Below are positions 7,657 to 15,873 of a stretch of DNA of 58,459 nt, in pieces. The stretch is taken from assembly GCA_022710935.1 (NCBI GenBank), contig JAKLFY010000041.1, forward strand, positions 1 through 58,459. Reading direction: 5' to 3'. A model generated the notes under the pieces. The model saw only the letters and a list, made by a program, of their open reading frames with translations, was not told the origin of the DNA and ran no database searches. Within the stretch, counting starts at the first letter, position 1, and every line of letters starts with the position of its first letter. Both the position numbers and the translations under genes were made by a program. Source of the DNA: Verrucomicrobiota bacterium (lineage in GTDB: Bacteria; Verrucomicrobiota; Verrucomicrobiia; Limisphaerales; J093).

Positions 7657-8766
7657 ATGAAACAAAAAGCTTATGCTGCGGCCGGCGTCGACATTGACCT
7701 CGGCAATCGAGTCAAATCCAATCTTCCACAACTGCTCGCCGCCGCGCGGCGTCCGGGGCAACTCGGCAAAGTCGGTGGATTCGGCGGCCTCTTCGCACTC
7801 GACACCCGTCGATACCCAAACCCGGTGCTGGTTGCGAGCGTGGACGGCGTCGGCACCAAACTCAAGATTGCCTTCGCCCTGAACCGTCACGACACCATTG
7901 GCCAGGACCTCGTCAACCATTGCGTCAACGACATCGCGGTGCTGGGGGCCGAGCCGCTCTTCTTTCTCGATTACATCGGGACCGGGAAACTCGAACCCGA
8001 CGTCTTCACCCAGATTGTGAAGGGCTTCGCCTGCGCCTGCGCCGCGAACCGATGCGCTCTCATCGGCGGCGAGACGGCTCAGATGCCCGGTTTTTACCAG
8101 CCGGGTGAGTACGATGTCAGCGGGACCATCGTCGGCGTGGTTGACCGATCCGCGATGCTCGACGGCACGAAGACCGTTCGTGTGGGCGACGCGGTGATCG
8201 GCCTGGCATCGAGCGGGCTGCACACCAACGGCTATTCCCTCGCCCGCAGGATTTTCTTCGATCAACTCAAGCTGAAGCCCACCAGCCGGATCGCGGATTT
8301 CGAGGGGACGGTCGGCGATGAATTGCTCAAAGTTCACCTGAGTTATGGTCCGCTGGTCCGCGCGTTGCTTCAGGAATTCAATCGCGGGTCAAGGACGCCT
8401 GCGACGGCTGCCGGCCCTCGGGGCCGCAGCCGACGCGCCGCCCGGTCCGGAGGCCCGATCAAGGCCTTGGCGCACATCACGGGCGGCGGCTTTGTCGACA
8501 ACATCCCGCGCATTCTGCCAAAGACGTGTGACGTCGTCATTCGCAAGGGGACATGGGATGTGCTGCCGGTCTTCCGGGTGCTGGCGGACAAGGGGAAGAT
8601 CTCGGAGGCCGAGCTTTTCCAGGTCTTCAACATGGGCATTGGCATGGTGGCCGTGGTCGCCGCGGACCAGGCTGAAGCGGTCCTGCGCCGCTGCGGCCGG
8701 CACGGACACCGCGCCACATTGATCGGCGAAGTCGTGCGGGGCCGCGGAGAAACGCGGATCGAGTGA
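7657..8766 (+). CDS. purM: Phosphoribosylformylglycinamidine cyclo-ligase (AIR synthetase)
   Basis: 369 residues from ATG 7657 (MKQKAYAAAGVDIDLGNRVK). PurM uses ATP to close the imidazole ring of FGAM, giving AIR, in the cytoplasmic purine pathway. Hallmarks are GGFGGLF, ASVDGVGTKLKIA, HCVNDIAVLGAEPLFFLDY, ALIGGETAQMPGFY, GDAVIGLASSGLHTNGYSLAR, ALAHITGGGFVDNIPR and FNMGIGMVAVV. The frame extends upstream to 7069, but that part is antisense to the MgtC-like gene. Odd point: between LLQEFN (about residue 242) and IKALAHITGGG there are some 22 extra Arg/Ala/Pro-rich residues encoded by palindrome-containing DNA (8405-8431), absent from E. coli PurM as I know it. The frame is kept, so the protein may still be functional. 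Confidence 0.95.
   Translation: MKQKAYAAAGVDIDLGNRVKSNLPQLLAAARRPGQLGKVGGFGGLFALDTRRYPNPVLVASVDGVGTKLKIAFALNRHDTIGQDLVNHCVNDIAVLGAEPLFFLDYIGTGKLEPDVFTQIVKGFACACAANRCALIGGETAQMPGFYQPGEYDVSGTIVGVVDRSAMLDGTKTVRVGDAVIGLASSGLHTNGYSLARRIFFDQLKLKPTSRIADFEGTVGDELLKVHLSYGPLVRALLQEFNRGSRTPATAAGPRGRSRRAARSGGPIKALAHITGGGFVDNIPRILPKTCDVVIRKGTWDVLPVFRVLADKGKISEAELFQVFNMGIGMVAVVAADQAEAVLRRCGRHGHRATLIGEVVRGRGETRIE
8405..8431. repeat. Palindrome inside the purM insertion
   Basis: GGCTG-C-CGGCCC-TCG-GGGCCG-CAGCC forms a hairpin with one bulged base. It lies within the stretch (about 8384-8455) that encodes the extra residues in PurM, suggesting that a REP-like sequence entered the gene in frame. Confidence 0.5.
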
Positions 8767-8769
8767 TCG

Positions 8770-8831
8770 TGCGCGCATTTTGGAGATTTGGTTTTCGCGG
8801 CGGTCACGAGTCCATGAAACATACGGCTTAG
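8770..8831 (-). repeat. TAGCCCGCAT-type hairpin repeat between purM and a radical SAM gene
   Basis: The minus strand reads TAAGCCGTATGTTTCATGGA, then GTGACCGCCGCGAAAACC, ending AAATGCGCGCACG. It is the same family as 6188-6264 and 46953-47024. It fills most of the gap between the purM stop (8766) and the stop of the convergent radical SAM gene (8853). Confidence 0.7.
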
Positions 8832-8852
8832 AGCGAGCCGTGTCCGATCGGT

Positions 8853-10022
8853 TTAGACATCGCCGATCCAGGTGCGGTTTTCCCAGACGGCCTTGAGGGA
8901 TGTGAGATTGCGGGGATCGCAGATCCGCCTGGCCGCGGCGAGGCAGCGTCCGCGCCTGAGACTCCGCCAAACGTCGCATGCATTGACGGCGATGAACTGG
9001 AGCACGCTGGGATCGCGGTAACAGTCAATCATGCAGCGAGTGCAACCATCGCGGATGAGCTTGGACTGGTCAAACTCGCGGATCGGGCACATGGGCGTTT
9101 CCCAGTAATGGCACCGGTACAGGTCCAGGTTCCAATCCAGGTAGAAGTACTTGTGTCCGCCCAGGCAGCCGAATCGCTCCGTCTCGCCGCGCAGGTGCCG
9201 CTGCATTTCGGTGAGCGACTCGGACGGGTTGACGACGGCGAATCCGCTTTCGCGCTTCATCCGCTTGATCTGCTCGAACACCTCGATCAATTCGTCTTTG
9301 CGGTAGGCCACGAGGCTGGAGTCGCTGAAGCTCAGGTAAGTCGAGCCGAGCGTTGTCAGGGGATAACTGAAGGTGCAACTGGTGAAACCCAGGCCCCGCA
9401 GGAAGGCCGGGAGCTTCGAGTAATCCTCGATCAGCCGACTCACGGTCACACTGGCCGTGCTCTGCACCCCGAGCTTGGCGAACGCCGCATTGGCGCGGCT
9501 GATCTTCTCGCACACGCCGGGAAGGCCCCGGTTCTGCTCGTGCCGCCCGACATCGGGGGCGTCGATCGACATGATGACGCCGGCCAGGCCGTTGCGGGCC
9601 AATGCATGCATGTTGGCGTCCGTGAAGAGCGAGCCGTTGGTGCAAATCATCGGGCGCACACCCCGCTCCGCCGCGTAACGCACCATGGATCCCAAGTCCC
9701 GATGCACCATGGGCTCGCCCCCGACGAAGAGCAGGTAGCCGATGTGGTTGCGAACGCAGATGTCGATGACCTCCCGGGCCTCGCCGAGCGTCACGCTGCG
9801 TCGCTGCCGAGGATCGAATCGGTCCACGGCAAACCCGCAGAAGCCGCACTTGGCGTTGCAGAGGTTTGTGATGGCGAATTGCAGATACCCCGGCCCGCCG
9901 TGGTCCAGGACCTCGCTCACGAGTCTCAGAAGACCCTTGTGCGGCGGTGTGACCGGAGGCAGTCGGTCAATCCCGGCTTGAGGCGGCACCCGGGGCGACG
10001 AAGAGCTGGGCTCGAGGCTCAT
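8853..10022 (-). CDS. Radical SAM protein with a SPASM-like C-terminal cysteine cluster
   Basis: 389 residues from ATG 10022. The iron-sulfur motif CNAKCGFCGF (CX3CX2C) lies near residue 60, in the context FAITNLCNAKCGFCGF. LLFVGGEPMVHRD is the glycine-rich SAM-binding GGEP motif, and VIMSIDAPDVGRHEQNRG belongs to the barrel. C-terminal cysteines in FGCLGGHKYFY, YRCHYWETPMCPI and DGCTRCMIDCYRD suggest an auxiliary iron-sulfur cluster of the SPASM/twitch kind. This architecture is seen in peptide-modifying maturases and in hopanoid or nucleoside enzymes; the substrate cannot be read here. No small precursor peptide was recognised next to it. The frame stays open upstream to 10301 through repeat sequence, so the internal ATG is preferred. 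Confidence 0.85.
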   Translation of the reverse strand: MSLEPSSSSPRVPPQAGIDRLPPVTPPHKGLLRLVSEVLDHGGPGYLQFAITNLCNAKCGFCGFAVDRFDPRQRRSVTLGEAREVIDICVRNHIGYLLFVGGEPMVHRDLGSMVRYAAERGVRPMICTNGSLFTDANMHALARNGLAGVIMSIDAPDVGRHEQNRGLPGVCEKISRANAAFAKLGVQSTASVTVSRLIEDYSKLPAFLRGLGFTSCTFSYPLTTLGSTYLSFSDSSLVAYRKDELIEVFEQIKRMKRESGFAVVNPSESLTEMQRHLRGETERFGCLGGHKYFYLDWNLDLYRCHYWETPMCPIREFDQSKLIRDGCTRCMIDCYRDPSVLQFIAVNACDVWRSLRRGRCLAAARRICDPRNLTSLKAVWENRTWIGDV

Positions 10023-10100
10023 GCAATAAGGGCAAAAGAGTGCAGGTGAACGCCCGCCGGGGCAAATGTTTCTTCCCAATGTGGTCGCGGGCGACGAGGA

Positions 10101-10272
10101 CCTGCCTGCCGGCAGGCAGGCGTTGCCCCTCAGGCGCAGAGGTTGGTGCTGGCAGTGGCGCGGCGGTGCCTCCGCGGGTTGTCGGTGGGAATCGAGTTGG
10201 CGCCGCGTGGGGGCGCGCGGCCTGCAGCGGCAGTCTCCATCCGGTGCAGGCCCGGCGCCCTCACCGGGCGAC
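10101..10272. repeat. Perfect palindrome plus REP/BIME-like unit, copy 2
   Basis: 10101-10120 is the perfect 20-bp palindrome CCTGCCTGCCGGCAGGCAGG. From 10178 a BIME-like unit repeats 5999-6095 in inverted orientation: hairpins at 10202-10221 and 10250-10269 (GCCCGG...CCGGGC around CGCCCTCA). The rest of 10023-10367 contains no supported gene. Confidence 0.7.
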
Positions 10273-10367
10273 AGAACACCGACGACAGCCGGATGCAGCA
10301 CTCGCGCGGACGCAGCACAATCTCGGATCGACGAACTGTCGGTTCTTGGTTATTAGGAACCGCTGCC

Positions 10368-12557
10368 ATGAAAGAAATCCGTGTCATTTTTCTTGTTTGC
10401 GTCCTCTTCTCTTCGAGCACGCTCGATGTCCGGGCCGCCCTGCGGGCTGGGGCGGCGGTTGTGGATGCCACGCCGCGTCAATTGCCCGTTCTGGTCAACG
10501 GCGGGTTTTTCTCGCGCTTGGCCGACACGGTTCGAGCGCCGATTCAGTGCCGGGCGCTGGTGCTCGATGACGGGCGCGAGCGTATGGCGATCGTCATCGC
10601 GGACAGTTGCATGATGCCGCGTTCCCTCCTGGATGAGGCCAAACAACTGGCTGCGGCGCGCACAACGATCCGGACGAATCGCATGCTCATTGCGGCGACT
10701 CATTCGCATTCCGCCCCGTCGGTCTTCGCCTGTTTGGGCACCGAGGCCGATGCGACCTATGTGCCGTTCCTGCGCGAGCGGCTGGCCGAGGCCATTGTCG
10801 CCGCTGAAGCGGGCCTCGAGCCGGTCGAGGTTGGCTGGGCGGTTGCGGACGCAGCGGAGCACACCGCGACACGCCGTTGGATTCGACGTCCGGATCGGAT
10901 TGCCGATGACCCCTTCGGCAACCCGACCGTGCGCGCCAACATGCATGCAGCCTCGAACTGGGACGACGTCACCGGTCCCTCCGGCCCGGAGGATCCGGCG
11001 CTGTCGATGGTGGCGTTGCGCGCCCAGGACGGGCGGCCCGTGGCCGTTCTTGCCAACTTCTCGATGCACTACTTCTCCGATGAACCGCTGAGCGCCGATT
11101 ACTTCGGTCTGTTCTGCGAAGGATTCAAGAGGCGTGTGGCCGGCGGGGCGGGCGGGGGAGAGACCGCGTTTGTGGCGCTGATGTCGCACGGCTGCAGCGG
11201 GGACATCTGGCTGCGCGACTATGAGAAGCCTGCCGGCTCGCGGGGTGAGGGCTGGACCATCGCGAGTTACACCGAGGGGTTGCTGGACAAGGCCTGGACG
11301 GCTTATGCGGCCATCCGCTATCACGATGATGCCGACCTGGCCATGGCCGAGACCCGCCTGCCTCTGAGGTACCGCGTCCCGGACAAGCAGCGGCTCGAAT
11401 GGGCGCAGCGGATTGTCGCCGCCATGGGCGACCGTGCGCCCAAGGACACGGCCGAGGTGTATGCGCGTGAGCAAGTGTTGCTGCACCAATGGCAGTCAAC
11501 CGAGGTGGTCATTCAGGCCCTGCGCATCGGCGACATCGCCATCGCCACAACGCCTACCGAGACCTACGCCCTGACCGGATTGAAGATCAAGTCCCAGAGT
11601 CCGCTGCCGCGCACGATGGTCCTGGATCTGGCCAATGGCGGCGACGGCTACATTCCGCCCCCCGAGCAGCACGCGCTGGGCGGCTATAACACGTGGCCCG
11701 CGCGCTCGGCCGGACTCGAAATTGACGCTGAGCCAAAGATCGCGGAGGCGGCGCTGCAGCTTCTCGAGCGCGTTGCCGGGCGACCGCGCCGTCCGTTCAA
11801 ACAAACTTGTGGGCCGGCGGCCGAGGCGGTGCTCGAGGCCAGCCCGATCGCCTATTGGAGGCTCGACGAGTTTGCCGGGCCTCGGGCGGTCGACGCATCC
11901 GGCCATCATCGCGATGCCTTCTACGAATCGGGCGTCGTGTTCTTCCTCGATGGTCCGCGCGACGACGCCTTTTGCACCGGCGGCGAAATGAATCGTGCGG
12001 CTCACTTCGCGGGCGGGCGTCTGGAGGCACGGCTGGCGGGTCTGGGCGATCGATATTCCGTGTCCCTCTGGTTTTGGAATGGGATGCCGGCGGAGGCTCG
12101 AGCGATGGCGGGTTGGCTGATCTCGCGGGGGTCCGTTCATGGCCTCGGGCAGGGCGATCACCTTGGCATTGGCGGCACGGCGGCTGCTCCCGGGAGGCTG
12201 GTCTTCGCGCGCGGGGATCAGGCCGACGACGGTCCGATGCAGAGCGGCCGGACCGAAATCAAGCGATGGACCTGGAACCACGCGATTCTTGTCCGCGATG
12301 GCGCATCGGTGCGGGTCTACCTGAACGGGAACGCCCAGCCGGAGATCGAGATGACGGCCGAGGCCGGCTCATCTGGCGCGTCCGATCGGCTGTTCCTGGG
12401 CGGGCGTTGCGACAATCATCTCAACTGGGAAGGGCGCCTCGACGAGATCGCCGTGTTTGACCGCGCGCTGACGGCGGAAGAGATTGCGCCACTCGCCGAT
12501 CCGTGGACGCGCTCTCGAGTGGCTGGCGCGAGCGTGCACGGCAAGAGGACCATGTGA
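10368..12557 (+). CDS. Exported neutral/alkaline ceramidase-like protein with C-terminal LamG-like domain
   Basis: 729 residues from ATG 10368, with a signal peptide (MKEIRVIFLVCVLFSSSTLDVRA). The N-terminal domain starts LRAGAAVVDATPRQLPVLVN, the opening of the neutral/alkaline non-lysosomal ceramidase N-terminal family common in Planctomycetes and Verrucomicrobia. It contains AATHSHSAPSV (the zinc His motif of ceramidases), VLANFSMHYFSDEPLSADYFG and FVALMSHGCSGDI. Residues from about 490 form a concanavalin/LamG-like sandwich (YWRLDEFAGPRAVDASGHH; YSVSLWFWNGM; VYLNGNAQPEIEM; RLDEIAVFDRAL). Distant family members have been retained without proven ceramidase activity, so the substrate is uncertain. 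The frame extends upstream to 10143 through a repeat, so the signal-peptide ATG was chosen. Confidence 0.8.
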   Translation: MKEIRVIFLVCVLFSSSTLDVRAALRAGAAVVDATPRQLPVLVNGGFFSRLADTVRAPIQCRALVLDDGRERMAIVIADSCMMPRSLLDEAKQLAAARTTIRTNRMLIAATHSHSAPSVFACLGTEADATYVPFLRERLAEAIVAAEAGLEPVEVGWAVADAAEHTATRRWIRRPDRIADDPFGNPTVRANMHAASNWDDVTGPSGPEDPALSMVALRAQDGRPVAVLANFSMHYFSDEPLSADYFGLFCEGFKRRVAGGAGGGETAFVALMSHGCSGDIWLRDYEKPAGSRGEGWTIASYTEGLLDKAWTAYAAIRYHDDADLAMAETRLPLRYRVPDKQRLEWAQRIVAAMGDRAPKDTAEVYAREQVLLHQWQSTEVVIQALRIGDIAIATTPTETYALTGLKIKSQSPLPRTMVLDLANGGDGYIPPPEQHALGGYNTWPARSAGLEIDAEPKIAEAALQLLERVAGRPRRPFKQTCGPAAEAVLEASPIAYWRLDEFAGPRAVDASGHHRDAFYESGVVFFLDGPRDDAFCTGGEMNRAAHFAGGRLEARLAGLGDRYSVSLWFWNGMPAEARAMAGWLISRGSVHGLGQGDHLGIGGTAAAPGRLVFARGDQADDGPMQSGRTEIKRWTWNHAILVRDGASVRVYLNGNAQPEIEMTAEAGSSGASDRLFLGGRCDNHLNWEGRLDEIAVFDRALTAEEIAPLADPWTRSRVAGASVHGKRTM

Positions 12558-12631
12558 AAACGCGAAGCGGCGATCCGGTGAAGCCGTGAGGCCGAGTCCG
12601 AGGCCGCCTGCTCTGCACAACGTCGGAAGTA

Positions 12632-12689
12632 ACGCCGCGTGAGGGCACGCGGCCTACAACGCGCTTTTGGCCGGGTCCCCGGACCCGGC
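12632..12689. repeat. REP-like hairpins between convergent genes
   Basis: GCCGCGT-GAGGGC-ACGCGGC (12634-12653) followed by CTACA is the same hairpin and tail as in the units at 5999 and 10178. A second perfect hairpin GCCGGGTCC-CC-GGACCCGGC occupies 12670-12689. The pair sits between the stops of two convergent genes and could end transcription from both sides, although neither hairpin is followed by a T-run. Confidence 0.65.
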
Positions 12690-12734
12690 GTCGTTGACTT
12701 GTGATGCTCAGCACGAGGTCCGCAGTCGGCTCTT

Positions 12735-15605
12735 CTATTCGGACGCAGTCGTTCTCGCGAGGGCTCTGACTTCATCCGGTCCGAGTGCGCGCGGGAAGAA
12801 GGCGAAGTCGGCCAGGTCAACCGCCAGGAACTCGTTGCCGGTGTAGTGGGGGTTGCCGCCCAGGGCGGAGTCGGTGGCTTGTGTCGAGATCAACGCCGGC
12901 GCCGCGGCCGAGGTGACTTCCTTGCCGTCGAGGAAGAGGGTCAATCGGCTTTCGGCCTTGACGACGGCGGCGTGGTGCCAGCGACCGGGCTCGATCGGCA
13001 CGCCTTGGGTCGAGGTCAGGCCGCCCGCTTCGATCCGCGCAAACAACCGTCCGGCGTCGATGACAAGGCGCAGCGGGTCGTCCATGGGCGCGCGCCATGC
13101 GCTGAAGATCTGGCCGATTCGACCGGCAGGCAGGCTCCGGATGCTGAACCGGATGGACAGCGAGTAGTCGTCTTCAGGCCAGCCGCCCAGGGTGTAGATG
13201 AGGCGTTCGCTTTTGCCATCGAGGGCAACGGCTCCGTCGGTGGCTCCGTCGGGTCCGGGCGCGGGTTTCCAACCGGTCGAGGGTTGCCATTGCCCGAATT
13301 GCGGGGCTGGGTTGCCGCGGAGGGCGGCGCTCAGCGATTCGCCGCGGGGGCCGACGGGGCGCGGCGGATCAAGTGTCTCCTGCGCCGGCGGCAGAGTGGG
13401 GTCGATTCGGAATCGTGCGGGTGGGCCGGGGCTGGGCGTTTGGCCCGCGGCGTTCGCTGTGACGATCTCCCAGAAGTACCAGCGATCCGGTTCGAAACGG
13501 GCGTCGATGTCGACCAAGGTTTGGGCCTCGCGCAGGTCCGTCAGTTCAAGCGTCGGCGTCCTGAAGTCTTCGGTGGGGCTGATTCGCAGTGTTTGTGCGA
13601 TGACGGAATCATCGGCGCGCGCTGCGCGTGTCCAACGGAACGCGACCTTGCCGCCGGAAAGGCGCGCGCCATCGCGGGGCGTGCGCGTGACGACGGGCGG
13701 CGGCAAGGACGGCGAGGCGCGCAGCCAGGTGCGGTAGCGCGTGCCGGTCGCCCCCGCGCTGGCGAAATCGCAGAGGTGCAACGCGGGTCCAGTGCCTGAG
13801 GGGAGGCGGACCAACAAGCGGGGCTCGAGTTGCTTTCGCCAGGCAGGCGCAGCAGGTCCGCCCGCCGCCACAGCCCGGGCTTCGCGGAGGCGCGGCAGGT
13901 CGACGGCCGGAAGGCTGTGTTCATCGAATTCGTGGAGTCGCTGGTCCCAGGCGAGAAGGATGGGGCCGCGGTAGAGGGAGACGCATCCTCGAGCCTCGCG
14001 CGCCCCCGCGACGGCGCGCAGGTGCGGGTCGAGTCTCAGCGACACCCGATCGCCTTTCCGCCAAACGCGGTCGATGGTCAGGTAGGCGCCTGGTGCGGGC
14101 GGGGGCAGGGGTTCGTTGTTGCACGTCGCCGAGAAGGCCGTCGACCACGCGGGAACGCGGATGCGGAGGGCGAATGGCTGTTCGTGTTCGGGTTCGACGC
14201 CGATATCGGCCTCGAGTTGCCAAGGGTAATCGCCGGTGACTCGGAGAGTCAGAGGCGATTGGTCGGGCAGGGCCACTGTGGCCAGGAGCGGGCCGAGCCA
14301 ATTCAGGATGACGCCTTGTGTTGACGTCATGACGGCCCAGTCGGCGAGCATTCCCCAGCCGCGGGGTCCGTTGACCGAGCAACAATTCAATTCGGGCGTG
14401 CCGGCTCGGGATTGGAAGACGATCGTGTGGGCCGACGCTTCACGGATGCCGTCCATCGGCGTGTTGTACGTGCACCAGCGACCGCTGGGGTGTTGAGCGC
14501 CGGCCCAGGCGTTGAGCGTGGCGAGTTCGAGCGCATCGGCCACGCGCGGGTCGCCTGTGAGCGCGAGCATATCGACTGAGAGGGCCATCCAGGCAATGGT
14601 GCAACAGGTCTCGATGGGAGTGGGAGCGTAGGGGTTGCCGGTGGCCTGTTCACCGGACGAGAAGCCGCCCGTGTTGCGGGCGTCCCAGCGCGCGATGCTG
14701 CGCCAATGATGCTCGAAGGCCTCCCGGTAACGTGCATCGGCCGTGATCCGGTAGAGTTCGACCAACCCCTGAAGATCGTGCAGGCTTTCCCAGCGCGGAC
14801 GCGGCGACTGCCAGAACTCGAGTCCGTCGAGTCCCGCGCGCAGGTAATCGCCGGCGCGTTCCCAGTCCTTCTCGATCTCGGACATCAGGCGGCGGTAGCG
14901 GTCTTCGCCCGTGACGCGATGCAGCCAGCCGAGGCCGTGGAGTATCGCCAGGTTCATCTCGTCGGAGCCTGCGTCAAGAAGGCGGTGTCCGGTGTCGAGA
15001 TACGTTGCGCACACAAGATCCGCGGCGCGACGGGCGCAGGCGAGCGCGGCGGGATCGCCTGTGGCCTCATGCCACATCAGCAGCGCAAGCAAGGCGTGGT
15101 AATGCCCCCAGAGATCCCAGTGCCCGCGCAAACGCTCGGACCTGCGGAACGGTCCGAGATAGCCGTCGTCGGCCTGGGTGGCGATCAGTTGGGCGACGAC
15201 GTCCGACGCCAGGGCGCGCAGCTCCGGGCGGGCGCTCGATGGGAGCGTCTGGATGGCCGAAATGAGGTATTTGCCGATGAATTCGCCCGCCCAGGGCACG
15301 ATTTGAGGCGCGGGTTCGCGATCGCGCATGCGGAACATCTCGAGCATGCCGGGGTTTGCGCCAGGGGCGCGGAGCAGCCATTGATCAACCGTCGTCTCGA
15401 TCCGCTCGCCGACGAACCCGCCGAATTCCAGTCGTGTGGCGGCGCGAGGCTCGAAGGCCAGGCGCGGCACAGGCTGACCTCGCGTCCCTGCGGCCTGCAT
15501 AGGGATCGAGGCCGCGGGCAGGAGGAGAGCCGCGGCGCAAAAGGCAAGAGCCGACGACGCAAGGTGCATGGCGCGAGGGACTGGTTCGGCGATCAATCTC
15601 GACAT
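12735..15605 (-). CDS. Exported GH127-type glycoside hydrolase (beta-L-arabinofuranosidase-like) with C-terminal LamG-like domain
   Basis: 956 residues from ATG 15605; alternatives are ATG 15632 and ATG 15569, the last giving the neatest signal peptide (MHLASSALAFCAAALLLPAA). Residues about 110-370 form an (alpha/alpha)6 barrel (QADDGYLGPF, HWDLWGHYHALLALL, GLGWLHRVTG, GGFSSGEQATG). Glu331-x-Cys333 in ETCCTIAWM and the Cys409-Cys410 pair in NCCSVNG match the glutamate and zinc-binding cysteines of GH127 (HypBA1 Glu338, Cys340, Cys417, Cys418), with nearly identical spacing. A beta-sandwich region follows, then a Fn3-like stretch (about 660-740) and a LamG-like module (about 795-955: YSLSIRFSIRSL, LTLFLDGKEV). 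It would release L-arabinofuranose or related sugars outside the cytoplasm. Confidence 0.88.
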   Translation of the reverse strand: MSRLIAEPVPRAMHLASSALAFCAAALLLPAASIPMQAAGTRGQPVPRLAFEPRAATRLEFGGFVGERIETTVDQWLLRAPGANPGMLEMFRMRDREPAPQIVPWAGEFIGKYLISAIQTLPSSARPELRALASDVVAQLIATQADDGYLGPFRRSERLRGHWDLWGHYHALLALLMWHEATGDPAALACARRAADLVCATYLDTGHRLLDAGSDEMNLAILHGLGWLHRVTGEDRYRRLMSEIEKDWERAGDYLRAGLDGLEFWQSPRPRWESLHDLQGLVELYRITADARYREAFEHHWRSIARWDARNTGGFSSGEQATGNPYAPTPIETCCTIAWMALSVDMLALTGDPRVADALELATLNAWAGAQHPSGRWCTYNTPMDGIREASAHTIVFQSRAGTPELNCCSVNGPRGWGMLADWAVMTSTQGVILNWLGPLLATVALPDQSPLTLRVTGDYPWQLEADIGVEPEHEQPFALRIRVPAWSTAFSATCNNEPLPPPAPGAYLTIDRVWRKGDRVSLRLDPHLRAVAGAREARGCVSLYRGPILLAWDQRLHEFDEHSLPAVDLPRLREARAVAAGGPAAPAWRKQLEPRLLVRLPSGTGPALHLCDFASAGATGTRYRTWLRASPSLPPPVVTRTPRDGARLSGGKVAFRWTRAARADDSVIAQTLRISPTEDFRTPTLELTDLREAQTLVDIDARFEPDRWYFWEIVTANAAGQTPSPGPPARFRIDPTLPPAQETLDPPRPVGPRGESLSAALRGNPAPQFGQWQPSTGWKPAPGPDGATDGAVALDGKSERLIYTLGGWPEDDYSLSIRFSIRSLPAGRIGQIFSAWRAPMDDPLRLVIDAGRLFARIEAGGLTSTQGVPIEPGRWHHAAVVKAESRLTLFLDGKEVTSAAAPALISTQATDSALGGNPHYTGNEFLAVDLADFAFFPRALGPDEVRALARTTASE

Positions 15606-15670
15606 GGGATCACGGATGGCGGCCCGATTCAACCGCGGAGACAGCCTAATCCATTTCGCCGTTTCGCCGA

Positions 15671-15786
15671 CCTGCCTGTCCGCGGGCAGGTGCGGATGTT
15701 CTGGCAGACCCTAACCCGCATTTGAGGTGAAATGTGACGGTGACCGGTCAGATGACATCAAAAGTTGGTGAGAAATGCGGGCTGAG
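15671..15786. repeat. Palindrome plus TAACCCGCATTT hairpin repeat
   Basis: 15671-15690 is an imperfect palindrome (CCTGCC...GGGCAGG) related to 10101-10120. From 15711 CTAACCCGCATTT is matched by AAATGCGGGCT ending near 15784, enclosing about 50 nt that include GGTGAGAAATGCGGGCT, the family's right arm. It lies between the divergent GH127-type and beta-helix genes. Confidence 0.7.
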
Positions 15787-15873
15787 CACGAGACGTTCAG
15801 TAGTGCGCAGCAACCGATTGGTCACCGCGTCTCGTCTTGCGGCGGATTCCATCACGGGGCAGACTCGGCGGCA

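Noticed and set aside
12670-12689. Intrinsic terminator at GCCGGGTCC-CC-GGACCCGGC
   Set aside because: The hairpin is strong but there is no T-run on either side, and it lies beside a REP hairpin, so it is listed as a repeat.
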